64,000 nucleotides of DNA from an uncultured bacterium. Its GTDB lineage: Bacteria; Myxococcota_A; Bradymonadia; UBA7976; VGTA01. This document shows positions 17,101 to 26,556 of this stretch, one piece after another (the first letter of the stretch is position 1; each line of letters starts with the position of its first letter). The translations under genes and the position numbers were made by a program. The stretch lies in assembly GCA_943788935.1 (NCBI GenBank), contig CALSSE010000011.1, forward strand, positions 455,500 to 519,499. Reading direction: 5' to 3'. The notes below the pieces were generated by a model. It was not told where the DNA came from, ran no database searches, and worked only from the letters and a program-made list of their open reading frames with translations.

Positions 17101-18946
17101 ACTCATATGTTAAGAGATCGAAAATTCCAGCGTCGCTGGCAATCACATTGAAGTTTACCGACGAGCCTTCTACAGGGTCTCCAACCATGTTTAGCTCTTC
17201 GAGGACAGGGGGAGTATTCATCACTGAGATCGGATACTCAAATAGAGCAGATGCGCCTTGGTCATCTCTCACCTCAATCGTCGCTAAATAGTTCCCATCT
17301 TCGGGATAGGTATAGACTGCTTCGCCAGTCTCGTTACTCTGTTCGAAGATACCGTCTTGGTCGAAATCAAAGTGATACGTCAAGGGGTCTTGTCCAGCAT
17401 CAGAGGCTTGAACGACAAATCGGACTTCACTCCCCTCATTTGTTGGGTTATTAGCGAGTACTTGTTGGATGACAGGAGGGAGGTTGTTAATCACGACCGT
17501 AAAGGGCGCTATAGTGGACCCCCCATCCTGATCAGAGACTTTGGCCTGAGCGGTGATCACCCCGTCTTGTGTATAACGATAACTAGAGTTGTTACCGACA
17601 GCCTCAAAGACTCCATTCCCCTCCCAATCTATCTCCAAGTCCAGTTGATCTTCTACGCCGATGTCCGAACCCTCTAGAACCACCTCTAAAAGCCCCCCCT
17701 CATTGATCGGGCTATTGGTGAGGAGCTGTTCAACGACGGGTTTCACATTACGAACATTGATCTCCACCCGGTCTCGGTCGATTTTACCGAGAGGGTCCTC
17801 AACCTCAAGAGCGATTGGATAGCTCCCATTTTGTGGAAAAGTGATCAATAAATTGGCGCCAGATGACTCTAAACCAGCTTCGCCAAATAGGCCATCACCA
17901 TCGATATCCCAGCTGTAGATCAGATTCGCTTCCTCTAGGTCAAATGATGAGGCACCCGAGATCTGAATCGCTTGTCCTTCATTTCCATTATATGGGCCAT
18001 TTAGATCAGCGATTGGACACGCGTTATCGGGATCAATATCGACATTGTATAAGGCTCTACGATCCAAGTTATCTAACCCAAAGGTGACATCTACGGGTCT
18101 AAACTTCACTAGATTTCGTGACTCGGAGAGAGCGTCGACACGAGAGACCTCAACCTGTATCAACGTGATGAGAGAGACCTTCTCTCTTGCAGGGACTGTG
18201 ATCTCGTTGTAACGCCAAGACATGGTCCTAGCGTTGGGATCGTGTTGAAGCATATCGGGAGCGACTCCGCCCGCGCCTTGTGTTAAGATGACGAGGTTAT
18301 CTTCTCCTCCGTTTGCTAGAGAGTCATCAATGAGTACCCAACGGTCGTTTAAGTTAAAGTCGACGTCATAGCTAGAGGTTCGCCATACTTGTGCTGAGGG
18401 CGCACCGACAGCGCTCTGTGCAGTGAGTGAGCCAATCTTTACTGAGATAGAGATCGCTTGGGCCGTTGGATTATAAAAGGTATCTACAACGCGTAGAAAA
18501 CCGTCAGCTTCTTGTGGTCCATCGACGGGTACATAGACTCTTCGGTGAACGTCTATCCCGTTCATAGAGACAACCGTTGATGAGCGCTGACGACCGCTGA
18601 TCTCCACCGCACTCTCTACTCCTCCAGCGTCATAGATCGTATTTGGTTGACACTCGGCGCAGTCGCCTTGTGGACAAGAGCTTTGAACACACAATAAAGG
18701 CCAATTCTGCACAATATTACCAATGGTTACACCGCTGTGCGTGTCATCGTGTACTTGGACCGAGACCCCGTTAGGAGTCGTAAGAGTTAACTCTGCCAAA
18801 GCGGGCGCAGACCACAGAGAGCAGAGAGCGATTAGAGCGAGATAGCACCCCGCTTTGCCAACTTTTGATGAGAAGCTCTCTGAGGAGAAACACGAGATTG
18901 CATTAGCGTGATGGAGAGGGGTAATTTGGCTCATATCGAAGCTCAA
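14186..18946 (-). CDS. Giant PKD-repeat surface protein with MYXO-CTERM-like tail
   Basis: The 1,586-residue protein has a long N-terminal region with a hydrophobic signal core ending near Ala51. A globular N-terminal domain follows, then a series of PKD/Ig-like repeats (about 310-960). Five of these carry an acidic motif such as DIDGDGLFGE, DFDQDGIFEQ or DLDQDGIYEL. Next come a cadherin-like segment, a calcium-binding stretch (DQDQDGIPDSYEAETC and DPDEDGRTSLEEWESGTDPF), and three or four fibronectin-like repeats. The end is GGCEQ, a Pro-containing spacer, a hydrophobic helix and Arg, as in Cys-containing sorting tails. It is last in the minus-strand run that begins with the TPR/PEGA and propeller genes. 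Likely a cell-surface adhesin or scaffold. Confidence 0.83.
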   Translation of the reverse strand: MSFDMSQITPLHHANAISCFSSESFSSKVGKAGCYLALIALCSLWSAPALAELTLTTPNGVSVQVHDDTHSGVTIGNIVQNWPLLCVQSSCPQGDCAECQPNTIYDAGGVESAVEISGRQRSSTVVSMNGIDVHRRVYVPVDGPQEADGFLRVVDTFYNPTAQAISISVKIGSLTAQSAVGAPSAQVWRTSSYDVDFNLNDRWVLIDDSLANGGEDNLVILTQGAGGVAPDMLQHDPNARTMSWRYNEITVPAREKVSLITLIQVEVSRVDALSESRNLVKFRPVDVTFGLDNLDRRALYNVDIDPDNACPIADLNGPYNGNEGQAIQISGASSFDLEEANLIYSWDIDGDGLFGEAGLESSGANLLITFPQNGSYPIALEVEDPLGKIDRDRVEINVRNVKPVVEQLLTNSPINEGGLLEVVLEGSDIGVEDQLDLEIDWEGNGVFEAVGNNSSYRYTQDGVITAQAKVSDQDGGSTIAPFTVVINNLPPVIQQVLANNPTNEGSEVRFVVQASDAGQDPLTYHFDFDQDGIFEQSNETGEAVYTYPEDGNYLATIEVRDDQGASALFEYPISVMNTPPVLEELNMVGDPVEGSSVNFNVIASDAGIFDLLTYEFDLDGQEGFEISQSNPNLTHTFPDSGLYTVRVRVSDEDSAISTRSLLVDVSNLPPSGEIFFEGLSVREGVVATADQGRDFDVYALGSDPSSIDADSLSYHWDLDQDGIYELLSSDSRQVLRFNQEGSYIIRCLIRDKDFGETLIEREILIAGRPPELNDVFIDSEGPYYEGTPVRFSVDATDSDPLTYSFDFDGDGFFDLESEDPSVSWAFSNEGEYSVTVRVSDPSGYVETSLDLEVENVAPTVELNTGANVGEGDDLIILVTPRDPGAFDEVTVTVTFQEQTEVVTLSPNQVTRFTLPTQDNGFIDISAQAVDDAGAESIVYTARAFIDNRPPFLPPFTPSPAREGERYSQVIPADDPAGLNDSIFYSLIEPPPNVEIEPFSGLLIWTPTYEDYLNSPISFELLIEDEDGGRLERAVSIEVLPRDQDQDGIPDSYEAETCERFSPCLSGNRADDAQADPDEDGRTSLEEWESGTDPFVFEGPDTPRLLSPGEAEVVNVLPMTLTVSHIESDRPLPLNADGSLSPREITLNYEVYADQNRESLIETSGSILMSSINEDELNSWMPNDQELIEDQIYWWRVRATDGPAVSPWSELRSFRINSENLAPEKPMLALPLDGSVVSDLTPTLSFNPSIDPDRESVYYVIRVYRESPDGLVVDFGGQVQDEAENGGPLSFTPSNRLQENARYQWDVVAIDEVGLESPPSERWSFIVDLENEPPSEPSIISPQSGQSVDSLRPLFQASGSIDQEGASISYHFQVRAVGDSTVLAETIDEGVIATGGVAEWIPDNDLNEDQDHTVSLYASDGVSQTGMVSATFFVSSEDNAPPTPTLLEPSDNALVAPRDAVLIWSEVNDPERGIVRYQIEYCSPRGECQESNVLNNNSFSLEGLIPQLEVYTWRVRSLDEAGNSNGYSSVRYITLSVPSQSSTQDSGGCEQSSSKRPLPILFYLLLCLYLSLRPSIKERTLEGDLPS

Positions 18947-19037
18947 CAGTCTTCTATGGGTGTAGAGGAGGCGGTAGCGGTAAGTATAAAAGAGTGGAGG
19001 GGCACAGAGATAGATACTGATCGATTAAAGACCGTAC

Positions 19038-22000
19038 TTAGGGAACCATCGAGGGAGGGAAACCGACCGCGCCGGTGTCGCTGAGTCCCCAAACCGATCC
19101 ACGATCATCAGCGATGAGCTTGCCCTTAATGGGCGAGACTCCATCACGAGAGCCATAGTGAATAAACGTTCCCTCTTTCAGTGCGCTCACTCCACTAGAG
19201 TGAGAAAAGAACATCACCCCATTTGACTCAACAATCGAAGAGACGGGGACTGAGGGGAGGCTCTCACCTTGACGATAAACACTCAATGAGTCACCATCAT
19301 ACACACCGACACCGCCGTTAGTCCCCATCCAAAGGTGTCCTTCACTGCTTGAGTAAAGGCTATGAATGCGCCCTTTGAGCACTTGTTGATCATCGCTTAA
19401 TGGTTGAAGCTCAATCTCGCTTAGGTCAGCAGAGAGCGGGACAGATATATCGAGGACGACAAGGCCCTCTGCGGTTCCGATATAGAGCTCTCTTAAGTCT
19501 GGATTAATGCTCAAGGAGAGGATTTCATCACTCGGTAGCTGACCTCCGGTGTTATCTGAGGTGATGACGGTCTCCTGTCCTGTTCTCAATAGAATCAGGC
19601 CTCTGTTAGTCGCTGTCCATAAAGTATTGACAGGGTTATTAGGGTCGAGGATGAAGTCATTGACCACCAGCTGATCGTCTTCAAGGAGTGGAGTAGGCTC
19701 CTCTATCCAATTGTTGACGACTTGCCGAGCGATTCGAGCGTCGTTTAATATACAGGTTAACCGTTTGATCGCCTCGCCTGGCTGTTGGTAAGCACGACAG
19801 CTTTTGATCGGTGCGGTCAAATTCTCACTGGAGATAATGATGCGGCGAGGCTCTATGTTGGGGGGCCACTCCTCGTCTTCTACTAGAGGTGCGTAGAGGT
19901 CACGAGTGATCGTATTTCCAGGGCCATAGGTACCCTCCTCTTCACCGGGGGAGATATCTCCAAAGGCGGTCGAGAGCATAACGTGACCTCGGGGTGAAGG
20001 AACCAAGTAGCCTTGACCTGCTCCGATGAGGCCTCGTTCAGAGATCACCGTCTCTATGCCCTTAGATTGATCCAAAATCGCTAAACCTCCGGGGGAGCTC
20101 TCATCACCACATGTGCTTAGTATTATACCATAGGATGGTTCACTGAAAGTGCTGAAGCGTACTCTTGAGCGGTCAATGAAAGCGTCTTCAGGGAGAGTGG
20201 TCGTCAAGATGTCGAGCGCTTCCTTCCCAAAAAACCTCTCGGAAGAGGGAGTACGTAATGGATTATCGGGGTTATCGACCTCTAGTGTCGTTAAGCCTCC
20301 ATAAGGGGTGTTCATCGCTGGCTTGGAAAACATCCACATTCGATCTTGAATATCCATAACAGCGAGTATGTGACCAGTCCCTGCTTCTGCTGGGATCCCT
20401 TGTCTAGCATAAAGAGTCACTAAATCAGCCGCATTGGCGATCTCGGGCTTAAAGATAGAGACTCCTCTCTCGGTGGAGACTATCACTCTTTGCTCATTGA
20501 CATGAAAATCGGTAATTTGGTTACTTGGGAGAGTCGCGTTATCTAGTTGATAGACGAGCTCATTGAAGCCATCAGAATACCTGGCGACCCCTCCTTGAGT
20601 CCCTCTTATAGCGATCCAGGTTGTATCACGCTCATAGCCAAAGCCGATCACTTCCCCGGTGGGGAGAAAGGGTTCATCTGCTGATAAGAAAATCGACCAA
20701 GGACTAAGCTCTCCTGTCCGGTTAATCTGTGCTCGGGCGACTCCATCTTGTCCTCCGACCCATAGGTATCCACCTCCTACAAAGATCGAGGAGAAGGGGG
20801 GGCTTAAGGAGACTTGCTCATTGCCTTGGTCATTGACCACTGGGAAAGAGACAGGGGCGGTGTCTTCGATGAGGTTGACTTGATATACATTCTCATCACT
20901 GCTGACCCATAGGACGTCTCCTCCTGGGCTAATATCATAGACAGGTGATTGTATAACGATTGTTTGTACACCATCAACAGAACGCTTATATAGGCCATTT
21001 GGGGTCGCAAACCACAGCGTACCTTCCGCTGTTTTGTAGGCGTCAAGTATACAAGGTTCTCCTTCGATCTCATGAGAGACCCACACTCCACCTCCGGCGG
21101 TGAGCCCACCCACTGAGCCGAGACCGTCGGGGCGATGATCTGGGCTAGGGTCGCTTGATCCGCCAACGATGAGTCCTCCATCAGGTTTGGCGACTACCGC
21201 CCTCACCTTTGTGCTATTGATCGCCTTTCGAGCAGGCTCGCTGGGCTTGACATCAGGCCCAGAGGTCACCAAGCCTACGTCGGTCATAAAGTAGTACCCG
21301 TCAGGCCTCTCTAATACATTGTAAGCGGTTAGAGGGACTCGCGCATAGGCTTCTGAGTTATTAATCACATCGTAGAAAATAACCTCTTGATCTCCGAGCA
21401 GGATGAGGATGTGAGCAGGGGTGATCAAATCGCGTTTGATCATTCTAAAGTCACTGACTGCTTCGAAGGAGATCACCTCTTCGACAATGCCTGGAGCGTT
21501 TAAGTCAACGCGATAGAGAGTATTCTCAACTGTAAACCATACCATGGAGGCAGACTGATCATGATAAAGCGATGTGATCGAAGGACTCATCAGCATACCA
21601 ACGCTGAGCTCTTCGATGGCATTGTATGTGAGAGAGTATAGCCCCTGATCGGTAGCGATTAATGCTCCTAAATTATGACCGGCGACATCATAGACTGCAC
21701 CCACACCATAGCTAGAGAGGTCTTGCTCATAAGCGATATGACGATCGCTAGCCCCTTCGTATCTTAGCGCGGAGAGTCGCTGGCCGTTCACCACCCATTG
21801 TCCTCTGATATTCAGCCCATTAGGGCCGGCGCTAGCGAGCGGTGCTAAGGCTTCTGTACGAGGTGACCATAAGCCATCTTTCACTGTGTAGAGACGCTCA
21901 TTCGTTGGCTCAGGGTCACCTTGTTTTTGACTGAGAGTGAAAGCGGAGAGTCCTCCACGAGAGGCGCTCCATAGTAAATTATCAGTGAGCGATAGATCGT

Positions 22001-23015
22001 AGATGTCAGCGTCGAAACCATAAAAGAGCAGAGGAGAGTCACAAGAGAGGCTCTCTCGCCCAATAGAGGTCGGTGATAGCGGACAAGGGTCCTCTGAATC
22101 AGGGAGACCATCAGCATCAAAGTCATCGGCGCAGGCGCTCCCTCGACCTTGAGCAGCCTCTTCTGGCGTCGCTGCTTGATCAGGGTCGGCGGTGAGAGGG
22201 CAGGCGTCGATCCAATCATAGATACCATCACCATCATCGTCTAGGTCACAGGCATTACCGAGTCCATCTTCATCTTGATCGAGCCCACGAGAGGGGACGA
22301 GAGGGCAGAGGTCAGCGCTGTCTATAAATCCGTCAGAGTCACTGTCTGCTATATCGATCTTAGTTCCTAGCATCGCCTCTTGTTCTGCGTTTAGACCATC
22401 TCCATCGATATCATCATCGCAGGCATCACCGATCTGATCCCAATCGCTGTCGCGTTGATCGGCATTGGGTAAGTCTAAGCAATTATCTGCTTGAATAGAT
22501 CCGCCCATACCATCGGATCGGTAGTCGAGTACTCCATCCATGTCACCGTCATCACACAAGTCACCGATGCTATCCCCATCACCATCGAGCTGATCTGGGT
22601 TAGCGACTTCGATGCAATTGTCTTCATCATCATAAACCCCATCTTCATCAGTGTCAGGACGGGGTGGTGGCTCCATATCCATGTCTAGCTCGATGACCAT
22701 GTCTGGCTCGATGACCATGTCTGGCTCTATCATCATATCTTCAGGCGCGGGCTCCCCTCCATAAGCGCCTGGTTGAGTGTAGGGTTCAAAATCATTAAAC
22801 TCTAATGTGCAGCCAGATAGTACGCAAAGCGTTAGCAATGACACCATCAATGACACCATCAATGACCACGAGGAAGTACCCGAGGAATGGGTGGTCGCCC
22901 CTCGATGAGTCGTTGTGGGGAGAGGGTTAGAGCGCGAGGCGTATTGGGCGTTAAGTGTCATGATCTGCTCATCAGTAAGTGAGAGGCTAGAGATGGGAGA
23001 GTGTGTTAATCTCAT
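19038..23015 (-). CDS. Large lipoprotein with TSP3 repeats and regulator-type beta-propeller
   Basis: The 1,325-residue product has an unusually long leader with a lipobox VLSGC (Cys69). An acidic low-complexity segment repeats DMVIEP. Thrombospondin type 3 calcium repeats cover about residues 115-315 (for example DTDEDGVYDDEDNC). The remaining 1,000 residues look like beta-propellers of the two-component-regulator type, with blades such as LWVGGQDGV, LWFATPNGLY and LWMGTNGGVGVYDGD. No kinase or DNA-binding domain follows, so it is an extracellular propeller lipoprotein. Start 23015 overlaps the upstream stop by 4 bp (ATGA); ATG 22958 would give a more normal leader. The next gene starts 91 bp downstream. 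Confidence 0.82.
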   Translation of the reverse strand: MRLTHSPISSLSLTDEQIMTLNAQYASRSNPLPTTTHRGATTHSSGTSSWSLMVSLMVSLLTLCVLSGCTLEFNDFEPYTQPGAYGGEPAPEDMMIEPDMVIEPDMVIELDMDMEPPPRPDTDEDGVYDDEDNCIEVANPDQLDGDGDSIGDLCDDGDMDGVLDYRSDGMGGSIQADNCLDLPNADQRDSDWDQIGDACDDDIDGDGLNAEQEAMLGTKIDIADSDSDGFIDSADLCPLVPSRGLDQDEDGLGNACDLDDDGDGIYDWIDACPLTADPDQAATPEEAAQGRGSACADDFDADGLPDSEDPCPLSPTSIGRESLSCDSPLLFYGFDADIYDLSLTDNLLWSASRGGLSAFTLSQKQGDPEPTNERLYTVKDGLWSPRTEALAPLASAGPNGLNIRGQWVVNGQRLSALRYEGASDRHIAYEQDLSSYGVGAVYDVAGHNLGALIATDQGLYSLTYNAIEELSVGMLMSPSITSLYHDQSASMVWFTVENTLYRVDLNAPGIVEEVISFEAVSDFRMIKRDLITPAHILILLGDQEVIFYDVINNSEAYARVPLTAYNVLERPDGYYFMTDVGLVTSGPDVKPSEPARKAINSTKVRAVVAKPDGGLIVGGSSDPSPDHRPDGLGSVGGLTAGGGVWVSHEIEGEPCILDAYKTAEGTLWFATPNGLYKRSVDGVQTIVIQSPVYDISPGGDVLWVSSDENVYQVNLIEDTAPVSFPVVNDQGNEQVSLSPPFSSIFVGGGYLWVGGQDGVARAQINRTGELSPWSIFLSADEPFLPTGEVIGFGYERDTTWIAIRGTQGGVARYSDGFNELVYQLDNATLPSNQITDFHVNEQRVIVSTERGVSIFKPEIANAADLVTLYARQGIPAEAGTGHILAVMDIQDRMWMFSKPAMNTPYGGLTTLEVDNPDNPLRTPSSERFFGKEALDILTTTLPEDAFIDRSRVRFSTFSEPSYGIILSTCGDESSPGGLAILDQSKGIETVISERGLIGAGQGYLVPSPRGHVMLSTAFGDISPGEEEGTYGPGNTITRDLYAPLVEDEEWPPNIEPRRIIISSENLTAPIKSCRAYQQPGEAIKRLTCILNDARIARQVVNNWIEEPTPLLEDDQLVVNDFILDPNNPVNTLWTATNRGLILLRTGQETVITSDNTGGQLPSDEILSLSINPDLRELYIGTAEGLVVLDISVPLSADLSEIELQPLSDDQQVLKGRIHSLYSSSEGHLWMGTNGGVGVYDGDSLSVYRQGESLPSVPVSSIVESNGVMFFSHSSGVSALKEGTFIHYGSRDGVSPIKGKLIADDRGSVWGLSDTGAVGFPPSMVP
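22681..22734. repeat. 18-bp tandem repeat in the lipoprotein gene
   Basis: Three 18-bp units (ATGTCTGGCTCGATGACC type) lie head to tail and encode repeated Met-Val-Ile-Glu-Pro-Asp. A 12-bp repeat (2.7 copies) also lies at 22836-22868 and duplicates MVSL inside the signal peptide. Confidence 0.85.
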
Positions 23016-24268
23016 TGAGTCACCTCGATGTTGGCGTTGATCAATGAGGGGATGAGAGGCATCTCACTCTCTTGATTCGGAAGAGATGAAGGCAGGGTCG
23101 TGGTCTGATGAGCTTGAGCGCCAATAGGCCGAGGACGTCGAGGGGCTGATCGGTCATCACTGCTAGGTTCCATCATCCATAACACTCCACCTGTGGTGAG
23201 ACTCGTAATCCCAAGACCTAATAAGATGTTAGTCATCATGACCCAGCGATTACCGACCTCAATATCATCTTCAGCGATCAATAATTGGTCATCTCTACGA
23301 GCTTCGAGGTCGCTGTAAAGACCTTGAGCAGAGAGGCCCGTGAATACCCCACCACCAACGAGTGCTGCCCCTGTACCGATCACCACCCAAGGAGTATATG
23401 AGCTTGAGGCTTCAACAGGCGTGATGAGCTCTTCACGCCCTGCTTCAGTCAAGACCACATCGACGGTGAGCGGTTCTTGAGGCCGGACATTCACTTTTCG
23501 CACCCAAGGTGTATAGCCAGGTTTGGTCACTCTGATCTCTCTGGCCCCTTGTCGCACCAAGATCGGTTTAAGGAGGGGACTCTCACCTCTTTGGCGACGG
23601 TCTATGTAAATTTGAGCGCCTCGACGGTTGATCAAAAATCTTACTGGAGCGACCTCAGCCTCGCTGTAAAGACTGATCGCTACTTGCGACGAAGCGCCTT
23701 CTTGGAGCTTAAGAGTTTGACTCTCTGGTACATACCCATCGAGCTCAGCGATGATCTGATAGGTTCCCGGGAGGAGCTTCATTCGATGAGGAGTTTGACC
23801 AACTGATCCATTCGCACGATCGTTGATGTAAAGATAAGCCCCACTAGGCTGGCTAGTGATCATTACCTCTTCATACTGACTCTGAAGACGGGACTGCAGC
23901 CCTCTAATGCGGCTGATAGCATCAGGGACGCGACCATCTCCCGGCGCCTCATCGATAAAGCGCTGGTAATACTTAAGGGACAGCCTCCAAACTTTGGCGC
24001 GCTCATAGAGTTGAGCGACATCATACATCATCGCCGGCTGAGGTAGAATGGATAGAGCTCGACGCATCGCTTCGGCCGCCTCTTTATATTTACCTTGCCC
24101 AGTAAATTCTCCGGCCTGCTTCATGGCTGAGTCGTATCGTGGATTACTCTCAGGAGCCTGAGCTACCCCCTCTTCGGTGAGACCGAGGAGCAGTAACGCT
24201 GGTAGGCATAGGACAAATAAACCTATGATAATGGGTCTCTTTGACGGGTATAGTAACGAACTAAGCAT
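23012..24268 (-). CDS. TPR protein with two PEGA domains and two membrane helices
   Basis: The 418-residue protein has a signal segment (about 11-37), TPR-like helices (about 45-130), and two PEGA domains (about 135-200 and 207-275; VMITSQPSGAYLYIND and GARE...PGYTPW). Two C-terminal membrane helices (about 293-313 and 345-366) are separated by about 30 charged residues. It shares this end with the protein at 13065-14183 but has one extra PEGA domain. It heads the minus-strand set that continues into the propeller lipoprotein (4-bp overlap) and the PKD protein. It may be the inner-membrane or periplasmic partner of those exported proteins. Confidence 0.85.
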   Translation of the reverse strand: MLSSLLYPSKRPIIIGLFVLCLPALLLLGLTEEGVAQAPESNPRYDSAMKQAGEFTGQGKYKEAAEAMRRALSILPQPAMMYDVAQLYERAKVWRLSLKYYQRFIDEAPGDGRVPDAISRIRGLQSRLQSQYEEVMITSQPSGAYLYINDRANGSVGQTPHRMKLLPGTYQIIAELDGYVPESQTLKLQEGASSQVAISLYSEAEVAPVRFLINRRGAQIYIDRRQRGESPLLKPILVRQGAREIRVTKPGYTPWVRKVNVRPQEPLTVDVVLTEAGREELITPVEASSSYTPWVVIGTGAALVGGGVFTGLSAQGLYSDLEARRDDQLLIAEDDIEVGNRWVMMTNILLGLGITSLTTGGVLWMMEPSSDDRSAPRRPRPIGAQAHQTTTLPSSLPNQESEMPLIPSLINANIEVTQ

Positions 24269-24380
24269 GATACATCCTTAAGCTATCTCTCTCCTCACAG
24301 AATAACATGGGAGATGATGGTCGCTAGCAGATGTTAGTTTAGGCTCTGCAGACGTTCAAGACTTCTTATAGATTTGATTG

Positions 24381-24431
24381 TCTTTTAGATTTGAACGTCT
24401 TTTAGATTTGAACGTCTTTTAGGTTTGAACG
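24381..24431. repeat. 17-bp tandem repeat, three copies
   Basis: TCTTTTAGATTTGAACG occurs at 24381-24397 and 24398-24414, and with one change at 24415-24431. A degenerate partial copy precedes them. The array lies between the acyl-CoA dehydrogenase stop and the start of the TPR/PEGA gene, about 115 bp before the latter, so it may sit in that operon's promoter region. Confidence 0.85.
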
Positions 24432-24449
24432 ATGAGTCGGCGTTGAGAC

Positions 24450-25613
24450 CTATCGTCTGAATAACTCACGAGAGATGATGAGTCGTTGTATTTGGCTGGT
24501 TCCCTCATAAATCTGAAAGATCTTTGAGTCACGTAAGAGCTTCTCTACAGGGTATTCTGTATTAAAGCCGTTACCGCCAAATACTTGAACGGCGTCACTC
24601 GCCACTCTATGTGCCGTATCAGCCGCAAAGCATTTAGCCATAGAAGCGTACATCGTGTTTCTGACTCCCTGATCAATCGTCCACGCTGATTTCCATACTA
24701 AGAGGCGTGCTGCTTCGATATCCTTCGCCATATCAGCGATCATAAAGCTCACTGCTTGATGTTGGGCAATGGGACGACCCATCGTCTCTCGCTCTTTGGC
24801 ATAATCAACCGCGTGCTCATAAGCGGCACGAGCGAGGCCCACTGCGCCAGCAGCGACTAAGGGTCGAGTGATGTCAAAAGCCTTCATGGCAATTTTGAAG
24901 CCTTGGCCCTCTTCACCGAGTCGGTTTTCGATAGGAACAACGACATCCTCAAATTTAACTCCACGAGTATCGCTCGCTCTTTGCCCCATGTTCCACTCTT
25001 TCCGGCCGAGCGTAATTCCTGGTGTATCACCGTCGACGATGAAGCCTGTCATTCCACGATTTCCGGCATTTGGGTCTGTTTTAGCGAGGACAAAGAACCA
25101 GTTCGCTTTACCTGCATTCGTGATCCACATTTTCTCGCCATTGATGACATATTGATCACCTCGACGAACTGCGGTTGTCCGGAGGGCGGCAACATCTGAA
25201 CCAGCGTTGGGCTCGGTGACTCCATAGGCAGCGAATAATAGTTCATCACCCATTCTTCCGAGGTACTTTTTCTTCTGCGCTTCGCTGCCCGCTACAATCA
25301 CTGGCGCTTGTGCTAAAGTATTTGCCTCGATCACTGTAGAAATACCGGTACATCCCCAAGCGTTTTCCTCTGCTAAGACGACACCGTCAAGCACTCCCAA
25401 CCCCAGGCCACCGTATTCTTCAGGGATATGGGTATTAATAAGCCCTAACTCCCACGCTTCTTGAAGAACTGTCATCGGAAATTCACCGCTATGATCATGG
25501 TGAGCGGTCACGGGACGAATCCTCTCCCGAGCAAATGTTCGGGCCATACGCTGTAGAGCCTCTTGGTCCTCATTTAATTTAAAGCATACTCCGGTAGATG
25601 AAGGTTTGGACAT
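24450..25613 (-). CDS. Acyl-CoA dehydrogenase
   Basis: This FAD enzyme oxidises acyl-CoA to trans-2-enoyl-CoA in fatty-acid or branched-chain amino-acid breakdown. The 387-residue length is typical. Family blocks include [39 protein letters not shown] and RLLVWKSAW. The C-terminal [19 protein letters not shown] contains the usual catalytic Glu (Glu370). The chain-length class is not certain, but the sequence is closest in feel to medium-chain/short-chain enzymes. It is a single gene; no other beta-oxidation gene is adjacent. Confidence 0.94.
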   Translation of the reverse strand: MSKPSSTGVCFKLNEDQEALQRMARTFARERIRPVTAHHDHSGEFPMTVLQEAWELGLINTHIPEEYGGLGLGVLDGVVLAEENAWGCTGISTVIEANTLAQAPVIVAGSEAQKKKYLGRMGDELLFAAYGVTEPNAGSDVAALRTTAVRRGDQYVINGEKMWITNAGKANWFFVLAKTDPNAGNRGMTGFIVDGDTPGITLGRKEWNMGQRASDTRGVKFEDVVVPIENRLGEEGQGFKIAMKAFDITRPLVAAGAVGLARAAYEHAVDYAKERETMGRPIAQHQAVSFMIADMAKDIEAARLLVWKSAWTIDQGVRNTMYASMAKCFAADTAHRVASDAVQVFGGNGFNTEYPVEKLLRDSKIFQIYEGTSQIQRLIISRELFRR

Positions 25614-25815
25614 CCTAGGGCTCCTTGTCTGATAAACAATCGGGTTGAATTCATTCTAGAAAGATCTAAATTACTACTATTAGATCATAACTTAATCATA
25701 GAATAAGTGATTATAAAGTCGCCCTTGAGAAGAGCCGCTCCTCAAATCTCTAGCGAGCTTAAAGCACCAAGCATGATGTTGACCTGTCTTATGATAATCA
25801 AGGAGAATCCACTTA
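25614..25815. promoter_or_regulatory. Divergent intergenic region
   Basis: The 202 bp between the acyl-CoA dehydrogenase and the secreted protein at 25816 are A/T-rich near 25650-25710. They should hold both promoters, but no clear element was found. AAGGAG at the right end is the ribosome-binding site of the plus-strand gene. Confidence 0.3.
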
Positions 25816-26505
25816 ATGATAACTACTAGATCTCGATCATTCATTGATTTTAAGCCTTTAGTAAAACATGTAGGCGTTCCAATGATTATTTCCATTGTAG
25901 GAGTCATCACCTGTTCGTTCCCTGTAGAGGCCCAAGAGCTGTTTGAGTTTAGGCCCAACAGTCAGTCTACTGAAGACGCTAAACGTCAGGCTGATCACTC
26001 GCGGTTATCGACACTGCCTACCTTAACCATGTTAGCTCAATATAGGGGGGAAGAGGGACGTGGTGTTCAATATCTCGATGAGATTGAGCGCGCTAAATAC
26101 CTAGTACATTATTGCGGTCAGCTACTCTGTGACGAGCATGGCTTACCATTGAACTCTAAGGTGAGCGCTCCCTACCAACGAGTGAAAGTGTTCCCTAAGC
26201 TCCAAGAGGGGATTAAAAATACTCAAGTCGGTCTGGCGATTTATGTGATGGATGAATCTGGCAGAATCTGGATCAGCTTTGAGGCTGAAAAAAATGTATT
26301 ACATCACTCCTCACTGCTCAGTGGTGCTTCGGTTTCAGCTGCTGGTGAGATGATTATCTTTGAGGGGAGGCTCTATGGTATTAACAATTACAGTGGGCAC
26401 TATCAACCACCTCCCATTGTGATCGAGAGAACGCTAAAGGTCCTCAGATCTCACGGAATATCGACTACCGGATTATTCGTCAGTCGCCATGGGAGTGACT
26501 TCTAA
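25816..26505 (+). CDS. Secreted hypothetical protein
   Basis: I do not recognise this 229-residue protein. A signal peptide with core VPMIISIVGVITCSFPVEA suggests export, with likely cleavage after VEA. The mature part has two nearby cysteines (HYCGQLLCDE), a mixed alpha/beta pattern and the phrase GLAIYVMDESGRIWISFEAE near the middle. A good AAGGAG precedes the start. It is convergent with the TIGR02757 gene, with 51 bp between stops. Confidence 0.65.
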   Translation: MITTRSRSFIDFKPLVKHVGVPMIISIVGVITCSFPVEAQELFEFRPNSQSTEDAKRQADHSRLSTLPTLTMLAQYRGEEGRGVQYLDEIERAKYLVHYCGQLLCDEHGLPLNSKVSAPYQRVKVFPKLQEGIKNTQVGLAIYVMDESGRIWISFEAEKNVLHHSSLLSGASVSAAGEMIIFEGRLYGINNYSGHYQPPPIVIERTLKVLRSHGISTTGLFVSRHGSDF

Positions 26506-26556
26506 AGCTCTGCTTATGGAGACACTGAGTATATAGGAGGCTTCCAAACGCTCTCT

